Source of the DNA: an uncultured Algibacter sp.
GTDB taxonomy: Bacteria; Bacteroidota; Bacteroidia; Flavobacteriales; Flavobacteriaceae
Direction of reading: 5' to 3'
Assembly (NCBI RefSeq): GCF_947487575.1
Contig: NZ_CANKXG010000009.1
Location: 124,001 to 188,000, forward strand
Length of the DNA: 64,000 nt
Below the pieces are notes generated by a model. That model was given only the letters and a program-made list of their open reading frames with translations. It did no database searches and had not been told where the DNA came from. The translations under genes and the position numbers were made by a program. This document shows, piece by piece, positions 55,310 to 64,000 of the stretch. Numbering within the stretch: position 1 is the stretch's first letter; each line of letters opens with the position of its first letter.

Positions 55310-56362
55310 TTAGTGATTTAGGTTTAACTCTAAAATTACCAAATAGGACTCATCACTTTCAATCGTTTTTAATTCATAACTATTGTGATACATCAGTTCA
55401 AGCCTTTTCTTTACATTTTTAAGTCCTATACCCCCATTATGATTAAGAATTTTAACACTTTTTTCATCAGAAATAAAATCACTTTTATTATTCTCTGTTT
55501 TAAAAGTTAATATTCCTTCTTCTATACTAATATCTATACTTACCCAAGCTTTACCTATTATACTATTTACACCATGCTTAAAACTATTTTCGACAAAAGG
55601 TAATAAAATAAGCGGAGCTATGTATAAATCTTGTAAAGATCCATTAATGTTTAAAATAACATCTAGCCTTTCTTCGTGCCTTAACTTTTCTAAACTAAGA
55701 TAGTTTCTAATAAGGTTTATTTCTTTTTCTAACGAAACCATATTATGATTACATTCATAGAGCACATAATTAAGAAGCTCGGAAAGTTTTAACAAAGACT
55801 CAGGTGTTTTTTTAGAGGCTTCCAAAGACAAAGCATAAATATTATTAATAGTATTGAATAGGAAATGAGGATGTATTTGAGCCTTTAGCAAGTTTAATTC
55901 TGCCTCGGCCTTCTCCTTTTTTAGCTGCTCTTTTACTATCTGATTTTTATGCCAATGCTGCCAGAGTTTTATGGCTACAACCATACCTGCCATGGGGTAA
56001 GTATGCATCATAGTACTTAGGTGTGACCATGGGTCGTTAAAGCTATATTTGGCAATATTCTGAAAATAAAAATAGTTATTAATAAGAAGTACAATAAATA
56101 GCAATACAATTAAATAAATGGCAAATTCAACATATTTTTTCTTCAATAAATATCTTGGCATTAAAACATAAATTGTAAAATAGGTAATTAGGAGTTTTTG
56201 CGGAAGACGCTCCATCTCACGCCAGAATACTATTGCATAACTATTAGAACTACTAAAATGGCCATAAATACTTACAAATATAGCTATATAGGTACCCCAA
56301 AATAGTATATGCCGACCGATACGGATTAGAAGGCTATATTTAATACTTATCCATTTACCCAT
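55310..56362 (-). CDS. LytS/YehU-type sensor histidine kinase
   Basis: Membrane kinase of 350 aa with four hydrophobic segments (about 12-33, 52-68, 78-96, 118-135) and no large periplasmic domain. The short coiled linker (about 138-160) leads to the His_kinase motif AQIHPHFLFNTINNIYALS with phospho-His166. The ATPase end has LLPFVENSFKHGVNS (N box) and GGIGLKNVKKRL (G box). It is co-directional with the LytTR regulator, 12 bp apart. The signal is unknown, possibly lipid or envelope state. Confidence 0.92.
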   Translation of the reverse strand: MGKWISIKYSLLIRIGRHILFWGTYIAIFVSIYGHFSSSNSYAIVFWREMERLPQKLLITYFTIYVLMPRYLLKKKYVEFAIYLIVLLFIVLLINNYFYFQNIAKYSFNDPWSHLSTMMHTYPMAGMVVAIKLWQHWHKNQIVKEQLKKEKAEAELNLLKAQIHPHFLFNTINNIYALSLEASKKTPESLLKLSELLNYVLYECNHNMVSLEKEINLIRNYLSLEKLRHEERLDVILNINGSLQDLYIAPLILLPFVENSFKHGVNSIIGKAWVSIDISIEEGILTFKTENNKSDFISDEKSVKILNHNGGIGLKNVKKRLELMYHNSYELKTIESDESYLVILELNLNH

Positions 56363-56575
56363 TATATAAAGATAGAATTTCTATGAAAATAGAAACCTTG
56401 AAACTTGTTTTTTCGTTGAATCTTTTTTCTGTCTTGTCGAATAAATGAAAAATGATGTCAAATATGATTTAACATAGTTACTCTTTTGTCTGTCATGCTA
56501 ATCCTCGTAACCGCCTAATAAAGTTTTTTTGACTCCAGTTTTGAACTAATTTCCTTCTTCAAAACACATAAAACT

Positions 56576-58954
56576 ATGCAACGTATCTATTTTACATCAG
56601 TTATACTAATGTTCAGTATAAACAAAATTTATGCTATCGATTATATAATTTCTGGCACTTTAAAAGAGGAAAAAACAGAATATCCAATAGCTTATGCCTC
56701 CGTAGCTGTTTACAGTGAAACGGATAATATTTTGCAAACTGGTGGTATATCGAACGAGGATGGTGTATTTCAAATAACAGTTAATAACTCTGGAAACTAC
56801 TATATAATTGTTAGTGTATTAGGGTTTGGAGAGCATACTATCCACAATATTTTATTAAGTACAGAAATGCCTAATAAGAACTTAGGAACTGTATATATAA
56901 AACCAGAACTTACAAGCTTAAACGAAATAGTTGTTACTGCTGAAAGACCTGCTATAGAATATAGAGTAGATAAAAAGGTTTTAAATTTAGATAAAATGGG
57001 GATTTCTCCAAATGCTACGATAGCAGAAGCCCTAGAGATACTACCTTCTGTTGATACAGATGAAGAGGGTAACTTAAGTCTTAGGGGCAGCGGAAACTTT
57101 CAAGTACTTATTAATGGTAAACCCTCACCATTAAAAGGCAGCGAAGCCCTAGAGCAATATGCTGCCAACCAGATAGAACGAATAGAAGTCATTACCAATC
57201 CCTCTGCAAAATATGATGCCAACAATACATCGGGTATTATAAATCTTATTTTAAAAAAAGGAAAAGGCCTTGGCTTATCAGGGATTACTAGTTATGATGC
57301 CATAGTAGGTAAACGTATAAGGCAATATTATAATTTTAATTCAACCTTAACTTATACTCAGGAGAAGTATAGTTTTTCGGGTTCTATCAGCCTTCTAGAC
57401 CGATGGAGAGAAAATATCTGGAATATCAACCAGACTTTACCCAATGGAGAAGATTTGAATATATTCTCTACAGCCTTTTTACCAAGAAAAGCACAAAGGT
57501 TCTTTCTTAGTTTCGATTATTATATAACTAGCAAACACACACTTACAATAGCAGCTCGCAAAAATTCAGCACGTAATAGCTTTGATATACTAGCTAATAA
57601 TTATCCACAAGATGAAATGGATATGCCATTTTTATCAGATTCTAAAAGGCCTATAGAACGACATACAAATGCATTGTCGCTTTATGACCATATAGAACTA
57701 GATAGTAATGGTAGTGAACTTACTTTTTTTGCCACTTATTTTGAACAATCTATGGATAGACCACAAACGTTTACACAATATGATGCGTTAACACGGGAAA
57801 ACATTACCACAGACAGGTTGTTCGTGGAGTCGTTTAAGCACAATCAAGCACGATTCAGCATTGATTATGTAAAAAATTTTAGTGACAGCGAACAAATAGA
57901 AATGGGGGCAAGTAGTATTATACAAAAACGTTCAAGTTCAATTGAAACTGAAACCTATTTCCCTAATGCTATACCCTTTACTAAAAATGAATTCGAATTT
58001 GATATAAAAACCCACGCAGGTTATTTTATTTACAAAAATAAAATATTTGGGTTTGATGTAATGGCGGGACTAAGACTTGAAGCCTACGATAGAGCTATAG
58101 AACATAAAAACGAAGATTTTTTTGATGAATTTAAGCGCGTAAACTTATTTCCTAATTTTCATTTAATAAAAGAAATAAATAAAAAACAAGAATTAAAACT
58201 AAGCTACTCAAGCCGTATTTCAAGGTCCAATTTGAGAGATTTGCGTCCTTATACCAATATATTTACCAATTTCTATGGACTTAGTGGTAACCCAAACCTT
58301 ATTCCCTCAAAAATTGATGCTTTTGAAATGGCATATATCCACTCCTTTAAAAATGCTACTTTTACATTCGAGCCCTACTACAGAAAAACACACGATAATG
58401 TAATAAGATGGTGGCTATTGGACGAAGATACCAACATAACAATTCAGTCTCCAGTAAACATCGATAATTCCACATTTTATGGCATAGAATCTTCTTTTGA
58501 AACAAGACCTCTTAAATGGCTTAAAGTTTCTGCTTCTGGAAGCTATTTTAAAAATGTAATTAGCGGGATGGTTTTAGGAACAGAGGTTAATCAAAAATTT
58601 AACGGTTGGCGAATACGCCTGAGAAATAATATCAGTTTAACCAAACAGACTAATTTAAGGATTAATGGATTCTTTAATTCAAGGTTACAATTTCCACAAG
58701 AGTATACCGCCAGTAGATATTGGTTTGATGTTTCTGTAAACACTTCTTTTTTAAATAAAAAAGGTTCAATAGCACTTACTGTTGGTAATGTATTGGGAAC
58801 AAATAGATTAATCCTTATAGCTGAAAATGAAAACATACATAGAAGAGGGTTCATTAAATTTCCTGGACCAACCTTCGGCTTGAGTATGAGTTATAAATTT
58901 AATAGTTTTAAGAGTAAAAAAACACAATTTGAATTTGATGATGAAGATTTATAA
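56576..58954 (+). CDS. TonB-dependent receptor-like outer-membrane protein
   Basis: Protein of 792 aa with a signal peptide (about 1-21), a carboxypeptidase-regulatory-like domain (about 25-110: YPIAYASVAVYSETDN), a plug domain (about 118-225: EIVVTAERPAIEYRVDK, NPSAKYDANNTSGIINL), and a long C-terminal barrel of the OMP_b-brl_3 type. It is the only receptor in the window and lacks a SusD partner, so glycan uptake is not implied. It is divergent from the LytS/LytR genes, which may control it. Confidence 0.88.
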   Translation: MQRIYFTSVILMFSINKIYAIDYIISGTLKEEKTEYPIAYASVAVYSETDNILQTGGISNEDGVFQITVNNSGNYYIIVSVLGFGEHTIHNILLSTEMPNKNLGTVYIKPELTSLNEIVVTAERPAIEYRVDKKVLNLDKMGISPNATIAEALEILPSVDTDEEGNLSLRGSGNFQVLINGKPSPLKGSEALEQYAANQIERIEVITNPSAKYDANNTSGIINLILKKGKGLGLSGITSYDAIVGKRIRQYYNFNSTLTYTQEKYSFSGSISLLDRWRENIWNINQTLPNGEDLNIFSTAFLPRKAQRFFLSFDYYITSKHTLTIAARKNSARNSFDILANNYPQDEMDMPFLSDSKRPIERHTNALSLYDHIELDSNGSELTFFATYFEQSMDRPQTFTQYDALTRENITTDRLFVESFKHNQARFSIDYVKNFSDSEQIEMGASSIIQKRSSSIETETYFPNAIPFTKNEFEFDIKTHAGYFIYKNKIFGFDVMAGLRLEAYDRAIEHKNEDFFDEFKRVNLFPNFHLIKEINKKQELKLSYSSRISRSNLRDLRPYTNIFTNFYGLSGNPNLIPSKIDAFEMAYIHSFKNATFTFEPYYRKTHDNVIRWWLLDEDTNITIQSPVNIDNSTFYGIESSFETRPLKWLKVSASGSYFKNVISGMVLGTEVNQKFNGWRIRLRNNISLTKQTNLRINGFFNSRLQFPQEYTASRYWFDVSVNTSFLNKKGSIALTVGNVLGTNRLILIAENENIHRRGFIKFPGPTFGLSMSYKFNSFKSKKTQFEFDDEDL

Positions 58955-59020
58955 CTTATAAAATATTTACGCTATTTCTTTCTTAAGATTTGTTATTTAT
59001 GGAAGATAAAATCGGAATCT

Positions 59021-59131
59021 ACAAACATTAAAATCCTGTTATTTGGTTTTGAAAGAATCCTTCAAGTTACCAAAGCATTAAATGAGGAACAAACTGGCGA
59101 TGTTGAAAAACTTTTAGAAAAGAACATCTAA
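59021..59131 (+). pseudogene. Remnant of a yebC paralogue, fragment 2
   Basis: It translates as TNIKILLFGFERILQVTKAL and then EEQTGDVEKLLEKNI plus stop. This aligns with EIEILSSGFERIPQVTKKIS and QAEDVEKLLEK of intact YebC. This middle piece is missing from fragment 1 at 54277-54462. It runs directly into the truncated phhB copy. Confidence 0.8.
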
Positions 59132-59393
59132 AAAATTACTTCGCTTTCCATATTGGAAATATTACGATAATGCCATACATGGCGTGTTTGAATTTGAAAA
59201 TTTTAAATATTGCTTTAGTGCTATGAGCAGAATTACTTTTAAGTGCGAGGCATTGACTCATCATCCCAATTGGAGTAATGTTTATAATGTACTTTCCATT
59301 TCATTATCAACACATGAAGTTAGTGGCGTTACAAATAAAGATTTTAAGCTAGCTCAAGCTATTGAAAATATTGTTGAACCAAATGAGGAATAA
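59130..59393 (+). pseudogene. Truncated second copy of phhB
   Basis: It encodes LLRFPYWKYYDNAIHGVFEF and onwards to EAIENIVEP-like AQAIENIVEPNEE. It is about three quarters identical in sequence to intact phhB by eye, but the first 11 residues and the start codon are missing. The only start would be GTG at 59184, which removes more of the fold. The active-site LTHHPNWSNVYNV is kept, while EDAGG is changed to HEVSG. Confidence 0.75.
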
Positions 59394-59458
59394 TTTGCAA
59401 TTTTGCCTTAGGTTGTTAACTTTGTGAAAATAATCGAGTTTTAATTTAATTTAATAAA

Positions 59459-59484
59459 ATTCTTGCTTTTGCAGGAATGACAAG
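59459..59484. repeat. Short dispersed TTCTTGC..GCAGGAATGACA repeat
   Basis: ATTCTTGCTTTTGCAGGAAT and the following GACAAG resemble 49441-49466 in front of thrC. It is a small interrupted palindrome (TTC.TGC/GCAGGAA). It ends 8 bp before the yebC ATG. Confidence 0.5.
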
Positions 59485-59492
59485 ATGTAATT

Positions 59493-60212
59493 ATGGGAAG
59501 AGCTTTCGAGTTTAGAAAAGCACGTAAAATGAAACGTTGGTCTGCTATGAGTAAAGCTTTTACACGTATAGGCAAAGACATTGTAATGGCTGTTAAAGAA
59601 GGTGGTCCGGATCCAGACAGTAACTCACGATTAAGAGCAGTAATACAGAATGCAAAATCTGTAAATATGCCAAAAGACAATGTAGAACGTGCTATAAAAA
59701 AGGCAAGTGAAAAAGGGCAAGGTGATTATAAAGAAGTTATTTTTGAAGGCTATGCACAACATGGTATTGCCGTTTTAGTTGAAACTGCAACAGATAATAA
59801 TACACGAACCGTTGCAAACGTACGAAGCTATTTTAACAAATGTGATGGTAGCCTTGGTACTTCGGGTTCGGTAGTTTTCATGTTCGATCATACCTGCAAT
59901 TTTAGAATTAATGCTGAGGGGCTAGACCCAGAAGAAATAGAATTAGAATTTATAGATTTTGGAGCTGAAGAGGTATTTGCAGATGATGATGGTATTTTAA
60001 TATATGCACCATTTGAAAGTTTTGGAGCTATTCAGGCAGAACTAGAAAATCGTGAAATTGAAATTCTATCTTCTGGCTTTGAACGTATTCCTCAAGTGAC
60101 AAAAAAGATATCGACACAACAAGCTGAGGATGTTGAAAAACTTCTAGAAAAGCTAGAAGAAGATGATGATGTACAAAATGTATATCACACCATGGAAGAA
60201 AACGCAGAATAA
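59493..60212 (+). CDS. YebC/PmpR-family protein
   Basis: Intact protein of 239 aa. It starts MGRAFEFRKARKMKRWSAMS, then IGKDIVMAVKEGGPDPDSN, and MPKDNVERAIKKAS is the conserved helix. YebC proteins bind DNA or the ribosome; recent work on the family favours easing translation of proline stretches, while older work called them regulators. It lies next to a truncated phhB, and two decayed yebC fragments lie upstream, so this locus has undergone duplication. Confidence 0.93.
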   Translation: MGRAFEFRKARKMKRWSAMSKAFTRIGKDIVMAVKEGGPDPDSNSRLRAVIQNAKSVNMPKDNVERAIKKASEKGQGDYKEVIFEGYAQHGIAVLVETATDNNTRTVANVRSYFNKCDGSLGTSGSVVFMFDHTCNFRINAEGLDPEEIELEFIDFGAEEVFADDDGILIYAPFESFGAIQAELENREIEILSSGFERIPQVTKKISTQQAEDVEKLLEKLEEDDDVQNVYHTMEENAE

Positions 60213-60280
60213 TATAAAGTATAGCTGTAAGTAGAGACAGCTGGAAAGCTTTATTTTTATTAAGTAAAATATTTATAAAT

Positions 60281-61246
60281 ATGAATTGGGGATTTATAGG
60301 TTGTGGGGATGTAACCGAAACAAAAAGTGGTCCGGCTTATCAACAAACAAATGGTTTTAATGTTGTTGCTGTTATGCGTCGTGATGTTGAAAAACTTAAC
60401 GACTATGCAAAACGACATAGAATTGAAAAAACATTTACAAATGCTGAAGCCTTAATAAATGACCCAGATGTTGATGCAGTTTACATTGCAACACCTCCAG
60501 ATACGCATAAAAAATATGCGCTAAAAGTAGCAGAAGCGGGAAAACCATGTTGTATTGAAAAGCCCTTATCTCCTACTTATTCTGAAAGTTTAGAAGTTCA
60601 AAAAGCATTTGAAGAGAAAAGGATTCCATTATTTGTTGCATACTACAGGCGTTCTCTTCCTCGGTTTTTAAAAATAAAAGAATGGCTAGACAACAATGAG
60701 ATTGGAGCAGTAAGACATATAAATTCTCATTTAAGTAAACCCGCGAGTCAAGTAGATATTTCTAAAAATTATAATTGGCGAACAGATATTAAAGTTGCTC
60801 CTGCAGGTTATTTTGATGATTTAGCAAGCCATGGGTTAGATCTATTTACTTACTTTTTGGGAGATATAAAAAAAGCCAAAGGAATTAGCTTAAACCAACA
60901 GGGTTTATATTCTTCAAAAGATGCCGTAACGGCTTCATGGTTACATGAAAATGGCATCACTGGATCTGGAACATGGAATTTTGGATGCGACAGCCATTTA
61001 GATAAAGTAACAATTTATGGAAGCAAAGGCACTATTGAATTTTCTGTATTTCATGAAAATCCTGTTATTTTAAAAAGTAATTCTAAAAATGAAGAACTTA
61101 TTATAGAAAACCCAAAGCACATTCAGCAATATCATGTTGAAAGTATGCGGGATTATTTTAAAGATAACAAAAACATCCATCCATCTACAGGTAAAACGGC
61201 ATTACATAGTAGTTGGGTTATGTCAAAAATTTTAGAAGATATTTAA
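60281..61246 (+). CDS. Gfo/Idh/MocA-family oxidoreductase
   Basis: NAD(P)-dependent dehydrogenase of 321 aa. The Rossmann part starts MNWGFIGCGDVTETKSGPAY, the EKP motif is PCCIEKPLSP (about 100), and the C-terminal sheet has GYFDDLASHGLDLFTYFLG with the catalytic His-like position. The substrate is probably a sugar or inositol derivative but cannot be named. Its stop codon overlaps the convergent NYN gene by 4 nt. Confidence 0.88.
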   Translation: MNWGFIGCGDVTETKSGPAYQQTNGFNVVAVMRRDVEKLNDYAKRHRIEKTFTNAEALINDPDVDAVYIATPPDTHKKYALKVAEAGKPCCIEKPLSPTYSESLEVQKAFEEKRIPLFVAYYRRSLPRFLKIKEWLDNNEIGAVRHINSHLSKPASQVDISKNYNWRTDIKVAPAGYFDDLASHGLDLFTYFLGDIKKAKGISLNQQGLYSSKDAVTASWLHENGITGSGTWNFGCDSHLDKVTIYGSKGTIEFSVFHENPVILKSNSKNEELIIENPKHIQQYHVESMRDYFKDNKNIHPSTGKTALHSSWVMSKILEDI

Positions 61247-61983
61247 TTTTTGTTTTTAACATAAATCAATTTGAAACGCCCGTTAGCTTGGTCACGCTGT
61301 TCCATTACAAATTGCGGCAAAGATTTAAATAATGGGGTTAGCTTTTGAAAACCAAAGTTTCTAGAATCAAAATTAGGCTGCTTTTTTAAAATTAATGAGC
61401 CAACATCACCAAGAAAAGCCCAACCATCATCATCGGCCGCATCATCGACAGAGTTTTTAAGAAGTCTTATTACTTTAGGAGTAATATTATATAAATTGAC
61501 TTTTTTAGGTTTACCAGATTTTTTGTCTTTTACATCATCATCGTCATCATTTGCAAGAATTTCTAAATAAATAAACTTATCGCAAGCCACTATAAATGGA
61601 TTTGGTGTTTTTTTCTCTCCCATTCCATAAACAACCATTGCAGCTTCTCGTAAACGTGTGGCTAATTTTGTAAAATCACTATCAGACGATACTAAACAAA
61701 AGCCATTAACCTTTTCAGAATATAAAATGTCCATGGCGTCAATAATCATAGCAGAGTCGGTAGCATTTTTGCCTGTAGTGTAGCCGTATTGTTGTATAGG
61801 AGTTATGGCATTTTCTAACAGCACATTCTTCCATTTTGATAAATAAGGTTTAGTCCAATCACCATAAATACGCTTAATTGTTGGTGTTCCATATTTCGTA
61901 ATCTCTTCCATCATTTCTGTGATGTACTTTGAAGGGATGTTGTCTCCGTCTATTAATACGGCAATTTTAGTGTCTTTTATCAT
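61243..61983 (-). CDS. NYN-domain protein with OST-HTH/LOTUS domain
   Basis: Protein of 246 aa. The PIN-like NYN nuclease domain (about 1-145) has IAVLIDGDNIPSKY, NATDSAMIIDAMDIL and LVSSDSDFTKLATRLRE, giving the usual set of acidic metal-binding residues. After an Asp-rich linker (NDDDDDVKDKK) comes an OST-HTH/LOTUS-like domain (about 170-240), typical RNA-binding partner of NYN. It is probably an RNase or RNA-binding factor. The N-terminal part matches the LabA/DUF88 type. Confidence 0.88.
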   Translation of the reverse strand: MIKDTKIAVLIDGDNIPSKYITEMMEEITKYGTPTIKRIYGDWTKPYLSKWKNVLLENAITPIQQYGYTTGKNATDSAMIIDAMDILYSEKVNGFCLVSSDSDFTKLATRLREAAMVVYGMGEKKTPNPFIVACDKFIYLEILANDDDDDVKDKKSGKPKKVNLYNITPKVIRLLKNSVDDAADDDGWAFLGDVGSLILKKQPNFDSRNFGFQKLTPLFKSLPQFVMEQRDQANGRFKLIYVKNKN

Positions 61984-62101
61984 AATTCATAAAGATAGAA
62001 TATTTTAACTTTTATTTAGATGCTTATGCTTCTATTTCTTTTTACTTTTAGCTCACTATTTTTAATAACTAGGATTTTATCCTAAATAATTCTTTTTACA
62101 T

Positions 62102-64000
62102 ATGGTATTGCCAAAAAATGTATTTAAGTGTTTATGCTTATTAGTTTCAGTGCTTTTCATTTTAACGCCTCAAAATATAGAGGCGCAAAAGAAAAAGAAA
62201 AAAAAGAAAAAAAACGATACTGAAGTTGTTATTAAACCTCTAAAAAAAGCCAAAGGAAAAAGTATAAAAGACTTAACTAAATCAAGCAAAAAGATTGAAG
62301 GTTTATTTACCATTTATCGAGATACCATTACTGGTGCTATACAAATGGTGATTCCAGAAGATCAATTAAACATGGAGTTTATTCATTTTGCGCAGATTGC
62401 TGATGGTGTAATGGATGCTGGGCGTATTATTAGAGGATCTTACAGGGGCTCTAAAGTGTTTAAAGTTGAAAAATTTTTTAATAAAATAGAGTTTATTACT
62501 CAAAACACATCTTATTATTTTGATCCAAGCAATCCAATTTCTAAATCAAAAGACGCCAATATAAGTAAAGGTATTATGGCGAGTTTAAAAATTGAAGCTC
62601 ACGATAAAAAAGAAGGTCTATACTTAATAAAAGCTGATAATTTATTTTTAAAAGAAACCTTTTTACAAATAAAACCACCCTCCAGACCAGGTCCCTCCTT
62701 TTCTGCTTTTAAATTAGGAAGTTTAGATAAAAGTAAAACAAAAATTAATAGTATAAATAGTTATCCTGAAAACACTAATTTGGAAGTAGAATATGTGTAT
62801 TCAAAACCTTCTGTTTTAAACGGTGGATCTGATGCTGTTTCTGATGGTAGAAATGTAAGTATTAAAGTGTTTCATAGTTTAATTGCTATGCCTAACAATG
62901 ATTATGAACCACGTTTTGATGATCCAAGAGTAGGTTATTTTACAAATCAAGTAACTGATCAAACTTCAGCTAGTTCAACTCCTTATCGCGATTTAATAAA
63001 TAGATGGCATTTAAAAAAGAAAAATCCTAATCAAGCCATTTCAGAGCCAGTAAAACCTATTGTATGGTGGATGGAAAACTCTACCCCTTTGGAGTGGAGA
63101 GAAACCATTAAAAATGCTGTTTTAGAATGGAATAAAGCTTTTGAAAAAGCAGGTTTTAAAAATGCTATTGTTGTAAAGCAACAACCTGATGATGCCGATT
63201 GGGATGCTGGAGATATTAGATATAACGTATTGCGATGGACAGCATCACCACAACCTCCATTTGGTGGTTATGGACCAAGTATGAAAAACCCAAAAACAGG
63301 TGAAATTTTTGGAGCAGATATTATGTTAGAATATACAATGATTACTGGTAGTGGTTTTAATTCTAAATTATATGAATCTAATTCAGAAAATTTTGATTTT
63401 AGTGAATATGACAGCGAAATGAATTGTTTGTTTGCTGAGGGTGTTATGGAAAATCTTCATTTTGCAAAATCCGTAGCAATGCTAAACGGTGCCTCCAATT
63501 CTGATGTAAAGCGTTTACAAAAAGAAACTATTACTGGATTAATCATACATGAAGTTGGTCATACTTTAGGATTAAATCATAATATGAAAGCGAGTCAATT
63601 ATTTACTCCTAATCAATTAGCAAATCCTGATTTTATTGAAGGTAAATGTTTAACAGCCTCTATAATGGATTATGCTATTACAAACGTTACCAAAGACAGG
63701 AGTAAGCAAGGGCAATATGATGATGTTACTGTTGGTCCTTATGATATTTGGGCTATTAAACTAGGTTATACACCTTTTAAAACTGAAGCTGATCGTCAAG
63801 CTTTGCTAAATGAATCTACTAAACCAGAGCATATTTTCGGTAATGATGCTGATGATATGCGCTCTTCAGAAAGAGGAATAGATCCAAGAGTAAATGTTTG
63901 GGATCAGTCAAGTGACCCTATAACCTATTTTATAGATCGTATTGAATTATCAAATGAACTCCTTAAAAGTGCAAAAACTAAATTTATTAAAGAGGGACAA
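62102..64000 (+). CDS. Zinc-dependent metalloprotease (3' partial)
   Basis: Open to the last base; 633 residues are visible. A signal peptide (about 1-28, ending NIEAQ) is followed by an extremely lysine-rich stretch and a DUF5118/DUF5117-like region (about 55-420: YRDTITGAIQMVIPEDQLNM, FFNKIEFITQNTSYYFD). The Met-zincin catalytic part then has HEVGHTLGLNH (His483, Glu484, His487, His493) and SIMDYA as the likely Met-turn. It is probably periplasmic or surface-exposed. The end lies outside the window, so a C-terminal anchor cannot be judged. Confidence 0.9.
   Translation, partial: MVLPKNVFKCLCLLVSVLFILTPQNIEAQKKKKKKKKNDTEVVIKPLKKAKGKSIKDLTKSSKKIEGLFTIYRDTITGAIQMVIPEDQLNMEFIHFAQIADGVMDAGRIIRGSYRGSKVFKVEKFFNKIEFITQNTSYYFDPSNPISKSKDANISKGIMASLKIEAHDKKEGLYLIKADNLFLKETFLQIKPPSRPGPSFSAFKLGSLDKSKTKINSINSYPENTNLEVEYVYSKPSVLNGGSDAVSDGRNVSIKVFHSLIAMPNNDYEPRFDDPRVGYFTNQVTDQTSASSTPYRDLINRWHLKKKNPNQAISEPVKPIVWWMENSTPLEWRETIKNAVLEWNKAFEKAGFKNAIVVKQQPDDADWDAGDIRYNVLRWTASPQPPFGGYGPSMKNPKTGEIFGADIMLEYTMITGSGFNSKLYESNSENFDFSEYDSEMNCLFAEGVMENLHFAKSVAMLNGASNSDVKRLQKETITGLIIHEVGHTLGLNHNMKASQLFTPNQLANPDFIEGKCLTASIMDYAITNVTKDRSKQGQYDDVTVGPYDIWAIKLGYTPFKTEADRQALLNESTKPEHIFGNDADDMRSSERGIDPRVNVWDQSSDPITYFIDRIELSNELLKSAKTKFIKEGQ

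Noticed and set aside
56576-58954. SusC of a polysaccharide utilisation locus
   Set aside because: There is no SusD, glycosidase or sulphatase gene beside it, and its barrel is of a different type.
59184-59393. Functional second phhB from a GTG start
   Set aside because: It would lack the first third of the fold. Sequence divergence and the missing start indicate a pseudogene.

Overview
The window looks like chromosome from a marine Flavobacteriaceae bacterium (Bacteroidota). The signs are low G+C, TAnnTTTG-type -7 boxes with upstream TTG boxes, type IX secretion C-terminal domains, a SusC/FecA-type outer-membrane receptor, a LytS/LytR pair, an ExbD-only gene, and a fused branched-chain 2-oxoacid dehydrogenase E1. 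No tRNA, rRNA, CRISPR array, transposase or integrase was recognised.

Layout. 1-4708: the end of a leucine operon (leuC-leuD-leuA-type-leuB) closed by a terminator. 4.7-7.2 kb: a dispersed repeat, then three minus-strand membrane genes (MscS, DUF3817, VTT/DedA). 7.2-15.25 kb: an accessory island. It holds a four-gene minus-strand operon (octameric-RipA-like membrane protein, DUF2971, SIR2, HerA-type ATPase) and a divergent TIR-domain gene, set between two copies of a palindromic-ended repeat element. 15.3-29.2 kb: housekeeping and envelope genes (an outer-membrane protein with a DUF3360 transporter, a DbpA-type RNA helicase, cold-shock proteins, a Crp-type regulator with a desaturase, an M23/LysM peptidase, an MFS carrier, GT9, two EamA transporters). 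29.2-38.3 kb: a DUF6892-like protein, an SF2 helicase, an aldo/keto reductase, a type IX cargo gene with an in-frame stop, two very small ORFs beside a (TCAA)8 tract, exbD, and the fused E1. 38.5-43.98 kb: a plus-strand run (2OG/Fe oxygenase, SUI1, DUF1835, nucleoside phosphorylase, binding-fold protein, TlpA lipoprotein). 44-50.8 kb: Nnr and the threonine operon thrA-thrB-thrC, preceded by a short ORF dense in threonine codons. 50.9-64 kb: a secreted type IX protein, gcvT with a 16-bp inverted repeat over its start, an epimerase-like gene, phhB, a LytR/LytS/TonB-receptor block flanked by yebC and phhB remnants, intact yebC, a Gfo/Idh/MocA oxidoreductase, an NYN-domain protein, and the start of a large zinc metalloprotease.

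How genes fit together. The leucine and threonine operons are biosynthetic. The Thr-codon-rich ORF implies ribosome-mediated control of thrABC, which is an inference. The SIR2-HerA pair is a known type of anti-phage system. Here it is co-directional with DUF2971 and a membrane protein, and back-to-back with a TIR protein whose leader can form two mutually exclusive hairpins. This composite island is the strongest candidate for an undescribed system in the window. All statements come from reading the sequence; no database search was run.
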